A stretch of 64,000 bases of DNA. Source: Marsupella aquatica (taxonomy: Eukaryota > Marchantiophyta). Under the pieces are notes generated by a model. The model was not told where the DNA came from, did not search any database, and saw nothing but the letters and a program-made list of their open reading frames with translations. The position numbers and the translations under genes were made by a program. Positions 46,238 through 56,471 of this stretch are shown piece after piece (positions within the stretch are counted from its first letter, which is position 1; the number at the start of each line of letters is the position of its first letter). Location: assembly GCA_973895155.1 (NCBI GenBank), contig OZ316894.1, positions 26,908,001-26,972,000 of the forward strand, in the 5' to 3' direction.

Positions 46238-47662
46238 ATGCCGATCACTTCTACTTACTCCACCTACGCTAAGAATAGAGCCATGGAGTATGGTGAGATG
46301 TGTGGGGAACTTGCGCTCGACATCTTTGGAGAGGAGTTGGAGGTAGGACCCTTTTTCCATAGGGAGCAGTTGGAGAAGCACCAATTAGAAGAAGCGGTGG
46401 CTTTAGAGAGAAGCAAGAAGGACGAGGTCATTCGGCGGCTTAGGAGGATGGAAGCCGATATTGAAGATCTAAGGGCGGCCAAGAAAGCCCAAGATGAACT
46501 ACGGATTAAACGGCATGAGCTGAACATCATGCAGGGGCAGTTGGACACCGCGCAGGCTGATAATCAGAATATCAAGGATAAACTAACTCAGACGCAGGGA
46601 GAGTTGGCCGACACGATCAAAGAGAGGGAGAAGTGGAAGCAAGAGCTGAAGAATACAGAGGAGGCCCACATAACAGCCAACAGCCGGGCCATGGCGGAGA
46701 CCCAAAGAAAGGAATGGGCGTTGAAGGGGGAGCTCGAGAAAATCCGCGGAGCCCTTGAGCAGAAGGAGGCCGAGTTAGGGAAATCCTATCAAGGGATTAT
46801 GGCGCTGCAGCAGGAGCTTGCGTCCCTAATGGCCAGCTTCAAGGCCGACCTAAGGGAGAAGGACGAGATGCTCGAACAGACTTACGCCAAGATGAACCAG
46901 ATGGAGTCTGTCATCATTGCAGAGCTCGACAAGGAGCTAAGAGCAACCCGGGAGGAGAGGACTACCTTGAAACAAGAACGGGAGGAAGCCCAGAAGGAAC
47001 TAGAGGAGGCACGCAAGGACCTGGATGAGACCCAGGAGGAGTTGGAGGAAATCACGAGGAAGATGGAGAACCTCCAGCGGCGGGCCGACAACCAAACGGA
47101 GCGGCTGAAGAAACAAGCCGCAGTATTTAAGTGCTTGTCTTCATCAGGCCCAACTCCAATTGGGGCAACCAAGTTACCAGGAGTGGTACTGGCCGAAGAA
47201 AAAGCCGCGCCACCTGCACCAGTGCCGGAAGTAAGTGGGAAGGGGAAGGGACCAGCTGCCGAACCAGAAAAGAAGAAAAAGCGGAAACCTTCAGGGTCAA
47301 GGAGTAATCCGACTCCACAAGCCGTGGTGACCAAGGGGGTAGAACCAGTACCATCCTTCGGCATGAATACGGCAATAGATCCCGCTATCATCACAGGTGG
47401 GGGTGGTGCGGCCCAAGCCGAACTACTCAGTAATGAGGCCGGTATTCCAGATCCGCCTCTTGAGCAGGCCGGGGAGACCGTAGCCGAGGTTGAGGCCGTA
47501 ACCGATTCCCGAGCCGATGCCGACGCCGATGGTGGACCCAGTCAGGCCGATGGAGAGTTGACTCAGTCAAGGGCAGGTAATCTGTCAGAGAATGAACCTA
47601 CGGCAGTGGCTGAGGAGGAAGCGTTGGGGGCGTCCATTAAGGATCCACCACCGGTGTCGTGA
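46238..47662 (+). CDS. Element ORF2: 474-residue coiled-coil protein
   Basis: The ATG at 46238 starts a frame open to 47662. After a short start come about 270 residues of uninterrupted charged helix with heptad spacing (EREKWKQELKNTEE, EEAQKELEEARKDL, DETQEELEEITRKMENL), a long coiled coil. Residues 310-474 are low-complexity (A, P, G, E) with a basic patch, EKKKKRKPSGSR, that could be a nuclear signal. No enzyme motif is present. It follows ORF1 by 15 bases in another frame; an ATG at 46231 opens a 14-codon ORF in a different frame. It may be a structural or scaffold protein of the element. I do not recognise the family. Confidence 0.65.
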   Translation: MPITSTYSTYAKNRAMEYGEMCGELALDIFGEELEVGPFFHREQLEKHQLEEAVALERSKKDEVIRRLRRMEADIEDLRAAKKAQDELRIKRHELNIMQGQLDTAQADNQNIKDKLTQTQGELADTIKEREKWKQELKNTEEAHITANSRAMAETQRKEWALKGELEKIRGALEQKEAELGKSYQGIMALQQELASLMASFKADLREKDEMLEQTYAKMNQMESVIIAELDKELRATREERTTLKQEREEAQKELEEARKDLDETQEELEEITRKMENLQRRADNQTERLKKQAAVFKCLSSSGPTPIGATKLPGVVLAEEKAAPPAPVPEVSGKGKGPAAEPEKKKKRKPSGSRSNPTPQAVVTKGVEPVPSFGMNTAIDPAIITGGGGAAQAELLSNEAGIPDPPLEQAGETVAEVEAVTDSRADADADGGPSQADGELTQSRAGNLSENEPTAVAEEEALGASIKDPPPVS

Positions 47663-48574
47663 CGGTGCAAGGGCACCGTTCCTTTTAGGGAGGGCGGACG
47701 TGGAGGGAGGAGGCGTGAGTGGGCAGGGCGGGCGCTGATCTCCAAGTTTAGGATTAGGATCAGGACCAGGAGCGGCCCTGACACTTAGCTTAGTGGGATT
47801 GCGGTCCCACTGGTAGGAGCAACACTTGTGCTCCTGCCTTGCTGTACATAGGTAGATTCGGGCAAGTAGATTACTGTTAAGTAGATTAGGCTTATGATGC
47901 AAAGAATGGCGGATCCACTACCAGGATAAGTACCTGGGCAGCGGGGACCTCATGGCCTCTTCTTTAGCAAGTTTTTAGTTTGCACCAGCCGGGCTGGGAT
48001 CAAGTAGTACGAGAAGCTCTCGATTAGTCATACAGTGACCCTTGTGTATATTCATGTTTCCTCATGCCTAAGAGCTGAATAGAGTTGGCCTCACAGCTTA
48101 GTTCGCAGAGCTTGTGTATGAGATGTACTGTTTGTATGGCAAGTGCATGGTATGACTTAGTCAGAATGAGTCATTTTGCTATTTGTGTGTCGCATTAACT
48201 TGTGTGAAGAGTGCCCACATCAACCAAAAGGAAGGAAAGTAAGCAGGGGAGTGAGAGTTGGATGTGTCGAGCTGAGAGAGGTCTTAGCGGCTTAACCAAG
48301 CCTATTGGGGATCATTTCGGCGGCGGAATCCAAACATACCTAACAAGACGGAGGGGAAGACAGGGGAAGGCCTAGATTAGGCCGGCTACGTATCTCATGA
48401 CCCGATGAAGGATCTATCCAGTATATGTGTGTAAAATGTTAATAGTAGTAGTAGAAGGTTAGCAGCGTCCCATGCCGCTAAGCCGCGGAAACGGCCTCGC
48501 CAAGCGCGAAACCTGCGGGAATCGGCTTGAGCTGGGGGGTTTCTTGGGTTTAGGGAGCCATGGGACGCACCACA
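47663..48574. other. Noncoding 3' tail of the two-ORF element
   Basis: No ORF of note. The last 735 bases are repeated, inverted and at high similarity, at 63274-64000. The end reads GGGTTTAGGGAGCCATGG and then GACGCACCACA. Confidence 0.75.
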
Positions 48575-48579
48575 GTTGA
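48575..48579. other. Target-site duplication, right copy (GTTGA)
   Basis: The exact partner of 43910-43914. Confidence 0.85.
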
Positions 48580-51469
48580 TCCTAAGATTAGAGGACACTT
48601 TATTCTTGGGTGGACAGATCGAAATGATGTCATTTGGAATGATATCACACTTTATAAGTGGATGACTGCTTGCTCTGATTTACAAGAAAAATTGAATCTG
48701 CTTATACATTTCACTGCCGGTCTACCAGCAAGGGGCAAAGAGTACAACAGTTTCTTGATTTGCAACACAGCCATAGGTGAGAGGTCATTTTATTGGGCAA
48801 CAACAGGCCCAGATGATGATCCAACAACAAAATTGTTAGAGCATCATACAATAGCGCTCTTTCAAACCTATCATAAAGGTGCAACAGGTGCTCCAATGAA
48901 ACCACTTATACGGTTTCTTCCAAGTTCTTTAAGAACTCTATTTCTGGTATACTTTTGTTTGGTGAGGCCTACACAATCTTATGTTGCACAGAAAATATGG
49001 GGAAAGGAGGTTGCCCGTATTTATGATGATTGTTGGTTCGTTGATATGGATAAAAAGCAAGATGCACATGATCTTTCCAAGAGCATACACAACAATTTCT
49101 TTAAGCGTTGTGGAGTCACATTCGGGCTTTCAGAATACCGGCACCTAGCAGCATTTTTTTCGAAAAAGATTCGAGACCAACGCACTCAAGATCTTGATGA
49201 TATTGTAGATGTGGCAGGTGGACATACAACAGCTACAATGGGACATCATTACGCTCAAAGTGTAAAAGATTTAAGAGCTATTGATGGACATCTCTTGAGA
49301 GCATTCCGAATATTTACAGATAAGTGGCATGCATTGCTTAATCTTTCGGATAAGTCCCCAAGATTGATTCATCTGGATAGCTCAACAACAGGTTGCAGGG
49401 AAGTCACACTAAATCCTTTTCCAAGAACCACTACTCTTCTACATCCACATCATGACATTGAGCTTGAAATTGATCATGTTCCAAGCAAGACAAGGGTTGT
49501 TTATTGCCCTGCCTATGGAGAACCATCAACATCAGTTGTGGGAGATGTTGATTCGGCACTGCACATCTGTCACGACACAAGTATAAGAGCTTCCATAGCT
49601 CTACACAAGTTGGGTCACAAAAGGTGGAGGTCAACTGAACAAGCAATCTCTGTTGATTTGGCTATTGAAAACACTGTGGATTTTGTAACTGTACTTCCCA
49701 CTGGAACAGGAAAGTCATTGATTTTCATGGCCCCTTCCACATTGATGGACAAAACAGTGATTGTGGTAGTCCCATTCAAATCTCTCATATCGGGTCACTT
49801 ATCTGAATGCAGAAAAGCAGGAATTGGTCACATTGTGTTTACAAGTGGATTTGCACTCGGGATAGGAGTAACACCTGCAATTGTTTTTGTATCTATCGAG
49901 ACTGCAGCTGATTCAGATACATTTGGTGTCTTTGCAAACCACTTGCAAGCTACACAAAGATTGCATTCGATTGTTTTTGATGAGATTCATACACTACAGT
50001 GTCATTTCCGTCCAAAAATGAGAAATCTGATTTCTCTAATGAAAGTTCCCTATCAGATTATAGGATTAACAGCAACATTACCACCCACACAACAATCTGA
50101 TATCGAACTGACTTTGGGTTCAAGATTACATTGGGTTCGTTCTTCTACTGTTAGGCCAAACATCCGATACATGGTTGTGGAAGTGCCTGACATGGATGGA
50201 GAAATAGTTAGACAGCTTCAAGATTGGAAGAGATCTAGCCTGGTTCATGACCGGGCCATTGTCTATTGCCTAACAAGAGATGAAGTCCAAGAGATGGCAA
50301 AGCTACTCGAAGCCAGGAACTTGTGCTGTACATTTTTGCATGCAGGATGTAGCACAGCAGACACCATGAAAACCTTGAAGAAGTGGGAGTCGAAGGGTTG
50401 TGAAATCATGGTGGCAACTGGGTTCATTGGTTCTGGCTATAATTACAAGTCAATCAGACTTGTAATTCACAGAGGTAATTTCAGGTCCTTTGAGCAATTT
50501 CATCAGGAATCTGGCCGAGCTGGGCGTGATGGTTTATTAGCAATAAGCACTGTTGTTTCTAACTCCAGCTACCGCAATGAGGCCTTGAGGATGGACTCCA
50601 ACTTCAAGATTCCAAACAAATGGATTGAGGAGACAAAAATGTGTCGTCGCTTTGCACTACATGCTAGCGTTGATGGTAAGCCACAGATGTGTTACCTCAT
50701 CCCGGATGCAATTCCTTGTGACATATGCTCCCAAGCAGCAGACAATCAGGAACTACCAATGGAATATGAGGCTAAAGAATTATCACAAGCTAGGTCAGAA
50801 GTGGTTGAAATTGTATCTCAGGGGAGCATCTCCCAAAACATACAAGGAGGACAGAGTATTAGGGTTACAGCACCAGGTGAAAGAACAACACCAGCATCAT
50901 CACTCGGATCATCCCAAGGCAAAGGAACCACAACCACGGTTGTGGCAAGAGCTCGACCAACACTCATCAAACAAAGAATTGAAGCCATGAATAAGATTTG
51001 TATCATCCGTAAATTTGCTGGGGATAGGAAAAAGTGCTTGATGTGTTGGAGTCCCCTCTCAAAGAGTGTTCCTCATGGTATTTTGCAATGTCCTTATGTA
51101 CGGGGACGATGTGTGAAGTGTCTAGGAACACACAACCGTGCAAATTGCGATAACAAGTTTCCTTCTCGACCAGACACTTGTTTCAAGTGTCACTTCCCAC
51201 ACCAGCCTAGTGGGATGAGATTTCATGAAGGGCTGTATGGAGATCAGTGTGAAGATGAATCAAGAGAGAGATTGCGGCTTTTTGTGTGGAAGGCATGGCG
51301 ATTTGATAACATACTGAGCGATTTATTCCGAGCAATTCCTGAAATCAAAGGGAAAAGTGACCAGGAGCTGTGTGAATGGGTTGTGTCTACAAGTCCTGAG
51401 GCTCTGGGCAACAATTTTATGCGTCTTGTAGCAACCATTGTGAGGATCAGGTATCCTGAATTTCGGTGA
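48575..51469 (+). CDS. Tyrosine-recombinase-like domain fused to RecQ-type helicase and zinc knuckles (3' part)
   Basis: An open frame of about 965 codons that continues the frame broken at 43914; the ATG at 48560 belongs to the inserted element. Numbering below is from that ATG. Recombinase-like boxes: R58 in TAGLPARGKEYNSF, R194-H195 in LSEYRHLAAFF, then GH at 221-222 and Y231 in GHTTATMGHHYAQ. The H-to-Y spacing of nine equals that of classical tyrosine recombinases; the first H of the HxxR motif is replaced by S. Helicase motifs: VLPTGTGKSL (Walker A, 381-386), FDEIH (474-477), TATLP (504-508), ATGFIGSGYN, and QESGRAGRDG (649-658), a RecQ-type motif VI. The C-terminal part has cysteine clusters (CLMCW, CVKCLGTHNRANC, CFKCHFPHQ). 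Similar architecture is, from memory, common in fungi. This copy is dead because of upstream stops and the insertion. Confidence 0.82.
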   Translation, partial: VDPKIRGHFILGWTDRNDVIWNDITLYKWMTACSDLQEKLNLLIHFTAGLPARGKEYNSFLICNTAIGERSFYWATTGPDDDPTTKLLEHHTIALFQTYHKGATGAPMKPLIRFLPSSLRTLFLVYFCLVRPTQSYVAQKIWGKEVARIYDDCWFVDMDKKQDAHDLSKSIHNNFFKRCGVTFGLSEYRHLAAFFSKKIRDQRTQDLDDIVDVAGGHTTATMGHHYAQSVKDLRAIDGHLLRAFRIFTDKWHALLNLSDKSPRLIHLDSSTTGCREVTLNPFPRTTTLLHPHHDIELEIDHVPSKTRVVYCPAYGEPSTSVVGDVDSALHICHDTSIRASIALHKLGHKRWRSTEQAISVDLAIENTVDFVTVLPTGTGKSLIFMAPSTLMDKTVIVVVPFKSLISGHLSECRKAGIGHIVFTSGFALGIGVTPAIVFVSIETAADSDTFGVFANHLQATQRLHSIVFDEIHTLQCHFRPKMRNLISLMKVPYQIIGLTATLPPTQQSDIELTLGSRLHWVRSSTVRPNIRYMVVEVPDMDGEIVRQLQDWKRSSLVHDRAIVYCLTRDEVQEMAKLLEARNLCCTFLHAGCSTADTMKTLKKWESKGCEIMVATGFIGSGYNYKSIRLVIHRGNFRSFEQFHQESGRAGRDGLLAISTVVSNSSYRNEALRMDSNFKIPNKWIEETKMCRRFALHASVDGKPQMCYLIPDAIPCDICSQAADNQELPMEYEAKELSQARSEVVEIVSQGSISQNIQGGQSIRVTAPGERTTPASSLGSSQGKGTTTTVVARARPTLIKQRIEAMNKICIIRKFAGDRKKCLMCWSPLSKSVPHGILQCPYVRGRCVKCLGTHNRANCDNKFPSRPDTCFKCHFPHQPSGMRFHEGLYGDQCEDESRERLRLFVWKAWRFDNILSDLFRAIPEIKGKSDQELCEWVVSTSPEALGNNFMRLVATIVRIRYPEFR

Positions 51470-52653
51470 TCAATCAGAGAATTGAGAAGAATTCTTATAG
51501 AGGCCGGACAGTGTGGTAAATTACTTGGAAGATTTCAAAAGTGAAGTTCAGGAGATGAAGGGTGAAATGAATATCAGACTACTTAGATGGAAGTATGGTG
51601 TTCGGTGGGAAAGTTTCAGGGGAGAGATCCATACTTTAGCTTCGGTTTCTTAATGTAGATCACATTGGCATGCAGGTCAGCTCTCTCTAGCTGTTTGAAG
51701 TTTAAATAGGATATGCTTAGACCCAGATTATTTCCTACTCCTATTTTGTGACTTAGGAGTCAGTTTGGGGTAAAGCTATTTCTTGTTAACTTTACGTGGG
51801 ATGATCAAGTTGAGTAAAGTATTCAAAATTCATCATGGTATTAGAGAGCTTGTTTCATGCATCTTGCCTTGGCAGGCCTGTGAAAGCTAAATCACTGAGT
51901 TTATTTGACTGCTCCGTTCCCCCCCCTCTCTCGGTGCTTTGATGTGCAGTATTCATTCTCCACCCTAAACTCTGTCTTGTCCTTCTTCTCATTGGTCGAG
52001 GAGAGAGGCCCCAAGGGGGGCAGAAGTAGTCTTCAATCTTTGTTCCCACTTTTCAAAAAGGGTCCCAAATGGAGCTAGAGAGTGCAAGGGCTGACAGAGG
52101 TTGGGAATATAGAAGGGTTGTGAAATCATGGTGGCAACTGGGGTCTACATGCTAAGTTTTATGGTCTCAGACAGAGGGAGGGACCGACTAGAAGTCACAA
52201 ATGTGGAAGTGGTGATTGTGATTCTTGCTGCCTAGCTAGACCTGTCAGCACAATCGAATGTTACAAGGGGTGAAGTGTGCTAGTGTGAGAGATATCAGGA
52301 TTGAGAATGATTGGTTGTCTCATTAGAGAATAGGTTTGTGTGGTGATCGATTTGTGGGATTCCGCAATCAATGAAGCTTCAGCTTTCTTCATCGTTGCTC
52401 TCTTACAACTGTGCACGCATGTGCATGACCTATATTGCAGTCCTGTTCTAACGTCCCAAGTTGAACGAGCCAGAATTACTTCTTCACGGGTTAACGAGTT
52501 CACAGTAGTGGGGTTGCTGCACTGTCTGGCTCCTTCCAATTAAGGATGTCAATGTATGTAACGATAGAGGATCATTGTTAGGTGCCGGTACGTACGTGCT
52601 GCAAGTGCCAGAACTACTTGTAAGCAGACGACAATCTGTTTGCAGCCAGAAAA
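51470..52653. other. 3' flank of helicase gene; no gene
   Basis: Noncoding. It contains a 31-bp exact copy of part of the helicase coding sequence at 52112-52142. No terminal repeat of a recombinase-helicase element was recognised. Confidence 0.5.
52112..52142 (+). repeat. 31-bp copy of helicase coding sequence
   Basis: Identical to 50392-50422 (GAAGGGTTGTGAAATCATGG, then TGGCAACTGGG). Neighbouring bases do not match on either side. Likely filler DNA from a repair event or a footprint of element movement. Confidence 0.9.
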
Positions 52654-53995
52654 ATGGCAGATCATTCGAACGACCAGATGGCAGGAAGAGCAAAACTGCA
52701 AGCCAAGGACCATTATGTGCTAGGGAACGATACCCGTGTTCCAACTGACGTTCCTCCTGCTGCAGCAAAACATCAGTCATTGAGCCAGCGATTTGAGAAT
52801 TCTCCCCTTGACCAGACCGTCGATATGCCTCTCGCAGACGAACAACCAGGGTGTGGATATTTGGGATCCTTGAAATTGCCATATACATGTCTTATGCGAA
52901 AGGTAAGTTCCTACTACCGGTTGCACACTGATAAATTTCATCTCTGTACTATGCTAGCTTGTTTTTGTAGTAGCATAGTTTCTCAAGATCTCTCATCTTT
53001 TTGGCAATTACCACATCTTGGAACCTCTTCCTCGCACATTAATCTTTTTTGGCTTGCATGCTGCATTGAAAGCACTCGCTCCGAACTTCTCGGTGAGGAC
53101 TACTACAGGCTTTTTGAAAAGTTTCAAATGAATGTCATGGACCCCTCTACCCAGTCCTCACATAAGTCCTTGTAATTAATCCCGATTAATACTTGGGAGC
53201 TTGTGATACTGTCCGCAGTATTGCTGTTGGGAAGCTAGATAACATTCATTTGAAGCTTATACGAACGAAATGAATCTGAACGTAGACATCCTCAATGGGG
53301 TCAATGCAATAAGTGAGTGAAGACCACATCCCTTGAGGAGAACAATGCCAACGGCAAATCTCACCAGCTAACCAGGAGAAATCCTTGTATTGAAGCAGGT
53401 TGGAGCAGAAATCATTGCTACTTTCATCCTGGTGTTCACTGATTGTGGATCTGCGGTAGTGGATGCGAAGCTCGATCAATGGAGCCGTGACACATGTGGG
53501 CATGTCTTTATCTTTTGGGATTGTTGTCATGAACATGATATATGTAGTGGGTCACATTTCAGGTGCACACTTGAATCCTTCGGTCACCATTGCCTTTGCA
53601 ACTGTGCAGCATTTTCCCTGGAAAGATGTGAGTGCTTTTGCCAGAATGCTTGCCTAGATAAGCAATCTTTCCATCAAGCATATTCTTTAGTGGAAGTTGG
53701 GTACGGGGTCGTAGAGGATCGAGATCAAGTCAAATCAACAACAGATGATGGATTGCACTAAACCCAGGGGTCAATTGCAATGCTGTACACCACAGGTGCC
53801 ATTCTACATTGGCGGTCAAATAGCGGCTAGAATCTGTGCAGGGTATTGTCTCAGGCTATCTTCAGGGATCATGGGCATCTTGGGGCCATTCTACCCACTG
53901 GTAAAGACAGGCAATCCTTCATTTTGGAGATCATCATCGACTTCATCCTTAAGCCTGCTTTGTCTCAGTGCCCAGAGCAAGGGTCTGTGATCTAG
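52654..53995 (+). pseudogene. NIP-type aquaporin pseudogene (truncated)
   Basis: Three exons: 52654-52902 (ends CLMRK|GTAAGT), 53399-53627 (starts VGAEIIATFILVFTDCGSA, ends HFPWKD|GTGAGT) and 53796-53995 (starts VPFYIGGQIAARICAG). With a single-base correction near 53475 the second exon reads GAVTHVGMSLSFGIVVMNMI and GHISGAHLNPSVTIAF, a clear major-intrinsic-protein half with NPS in place of NPA, as in some NIPs. A second frameshift near 53906 (a missing base) precedes SFILEIIIDFIL. The sequence then stops, so the second NPA half is lost. NIPs are plasma-membrane channels for small neutral solutes such as boric and silicic acid. Two frameshifts and the truncation make this a pseudogene. Confidence 0.85.
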
Positions 53996-55766
53996 AGTCT
54001 CAAACTACCTACCCTTTGTTCTGTTTCATTTGAACATGTAGGCTATCCAAAAAGGAGACTTTTGCGTTCAAGATCAACTAATCTAGGAATATATATATTG
54101 CGCTTCAGTTGCTGTGTCAGGAGAGCAAATTCAATTGTAATCTCCTTGAAACAAACATTCACAACAGTACCAAAATAAATGATGACCCTAAACCTGTGAC
54201 TTGTCAGGTTTTGACGGCATGAATGGTTTCTTTAGCAGAATACCAGATCTGTAGAGCAATTGGGGTTGCCACATTCACCTCAATACAAAAACTTTCAATC
54301 GTCTTCGTGTAACAACCGTCAAAGTTGAATCAAACCATTGATGATCACGCATTGAGAGAGAACAAAACCAAACCTCAGAATAAAATATATGATAGTCAAA
54401 ATTGACTCTGTTTTTGCCAAAGAATTGAATTAAGCGAGAGACCATTTGCAACGCTCTCTTTGTGCTTGTCTAATGCAAATAAGCTCGTAACAATTGAAGC
54501 ATATGATAACCGTCTAAATCCTCTATTAACTAATAACATTACTCTACTTTGCCCCCACGGAACGAAGCGATTTTCCAGCTCACATTGGACCAGGCTCAAA
54601 ATACTCTTGAGGACTCTGTGTTATATCGTGCTTCACCTATAACTCACCAAAGAGTGAAACAATTTTGAGAGCATTAAGAGACGACAGCCCCCAGCCCCTG
54701 TCCAACAGTCCAACCTCTCGGGGCTATTTTCATCTGGTTTACAATCTGTGCTGACCAAATCAGGTACATTCACAATAAATTTCTTTTCTTCAGACTTTGC
54801 AGAGGGTACTCACCATCAAAGCTCAGTTCGAGTTCAATGCCATAGTGGTTCCACACATCATTGATTTTTGGGGGGTCTTGTGTTGGTCCAAATATCGAAT
54901 GAGATTATAGTGAAGGGCCCAATGGGCCTGCTCACTAGGGAGAGTTGTCTAGAGAATGGAACAAATGCAGCAAGGGAGCCAACCAGAGCTCCGTAGACAT
55001 CGGCGAGGAACCGTGGATGTCTCTGCCAAAATTTACTACCACTCTGCCCACGCTACAGTCGTGGAGACGGCAAGACCCTTGAGGTGAGCATTCACTTGTT
55101 TTTCACAAGAAGAGATTGACACTTGGCTTCTGGTTGGTAGTTATGGAGCCTGTATATATCTTCTCTGCACAGCGCGTGCAATGAGGCCGGTCTTCAGGCC
55201 ATTTCAGGGTATTTAGGGAGCGCGGTGCATGGTCTCCTACATGCAGTGCACGGTCTCAACGTTTCAACATTTGGACTCCCACAACATTATTATTAAAACC
55301 TTTAAACTCCGCTAGTATTGATTAGGGTGACTTACGGGTGGTTGCCGTAGGCTCCCATAACATTATTTTTTAAGTGTTCATACACCACTAGCATTCATTG
55401 TGACTCACTTGTAGTCCCGCACTCCCATAACATTTCCAATAAAAGTCTTTTGCAGCTATAACATTCATGTTGAAACCATTGGACTTCGTTAGCATCAAAA
55501 GTGTCACCATTCAATTAGGTTCGTGAGAAATACAAAGGAAACAAAGCTTGGTCAATGCTTCTAGAATTCCTGTACCAGCCTTCAATCTGGTTCAATTCTT
55601 TAATGTGCTCGTCACCTTCAAATTCCCTTCTGCATTATTGTTGGGTCAGTATTTTGGTCGGGAAGCATTGGCCTTCGAGAATTCCTGTTGCTGGCCTTCA
55701 ATCTGGTCCTTGACTGTGCTCGCCACCTCCAAATTCCCTTCAATCTGCATCTTGAATCTTGCGTCG
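53996..55766. other. No gene; dispersed repeats
   Basis: Sequence at 55225-55525 (GGACTCCCACAACATT, CTCCCATAACATT, ATGTTGAAACC, GTGTCACCATTCAATT) is repeated imperfectly at 56218-56400, about 1 kb away. No coding sequence is recognised. Confidence 0.5.
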
Positions 55767-56034
55767 CTTGGATGGCATACTGATGTCGTCAATAATTGCA
55801 GCAAGTGATGGATTAGAGTCGTTGTTGGATGCAATCTTCGAGCGAAGGCGTTTCCGAATGGTTACGGTTTTTATGCTTACTGGTGGCAGTGCAGCGTGAA
55901 TCTTGTGTTGCTTGGATGGCGTACTGACGTTGTCAATAATTGCAGCAAGTGATGGATTCGAGTCGTTGTTGGATGCAGTCTTCGAGCAAAGGCGTTTCCG
56001 AATGGTTGCGTTATTGATGCTTACTGGTGGCAGT
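55767..56034. repeat. Tandem duplication, 144-bp period
   Basis: CTTGGATGGC at 55767 recurs at 55911. Each unit includes TCAATAATTGCAGCAAGTGA and GGCGTTTCCGAATGGTT. The duplication makes the short frame at 55903-56304 look longer than it should; I do not call that frame a gene. Confidence 0.9.
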
Positions 56035-56471
56035 GGCGTGGCGTGGTTTCAGGCCGAGTGTGCAGTGATGGAGCTTCTCTTCTATACAACATCCATGGTT
56101 GCGGTATTCATGCCTTGCTACTCACCTCCATCTGTGTTACAACTCCATTCAGACACTCCTAGGACCCAAATTGCCTTCACTGTCCAACCCACCATACAAG
56201 ACTCTTATGTAAAGGCTGTGTCTCACATGCAATGCATGGTATGTCTCCAAGTTTCAGCATATGGACTCCCACAACATTTCTGGTTAAAGTGGAGGCTCCC
56301 ATAACATTTCCGGTTAAACCGTAGACTCCCATAGCTTTCATGTTGAAACCTTTAAACTCCGTTAGCATCAAATGTGTCACCATTCAATTTTGGACGTGGG
56401 AAATGAGATACAAATTAAAGAAGACCAGGCTTCCTGACTAGAACTAATTCACTCTATACAGTTGTGATATA

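Larger units (their letters stand above)
43915..48574 (+). mobile_element. Complete 4.66-kb two-ORF element (copy 2), unknown class
   Basis: The element has defined ends: it starts TGTGATGC and ends GC(A)CCACA, an imperfect terminal inverted repeat with TG...CA, and is flanked by GTTGA on both sides. It carries ORF1 (44030-46222), ORF2 (46238-47662) and a 0.9-kb noncoding tail. ORF1 begins only 115 bp from the left end, leaving no room for an LTR, and no reverse transcriptase, integrase or known transposase is visible. TG...CA ends with a 5-bp duplication are typical of retroviral-type integrases and of Ginger-like DNA transposons, so it may be a non-autonomous element moved by such an enzyme. 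Copies 1 (36054) and 3 (63274, inverted) show that it is repeated. Confidence 0.85.

Noticed and set aside
48551-48557. TTTAGGG at the end of the two-ORF element as a telomere repeat
   Set aside because: A single unit only. No tandem array, so it is chance or part of the terminus.
43915-48574. Interpretation of the two-ORF element as a standard LTR retrotransposon
   Set aside because: The left end is 115 bp from the ORF1 ATG and does not resemble the right 700 bp, so there are no paired LTRs. No reverse transcriptase or integrase is present.
48560-48574. ATG at 48560 as the natural start of the helicase gene
   Set aside because: These bases belong to the inserted element's end. The gene frame continues from before the insertion, so this ATG is accidental.
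55903-56304. 133-codon plus-strand frame as a gene
   Set aside because: It overlaps a 144-bp tandem duplication and a dispersed repeat and shows no domain.
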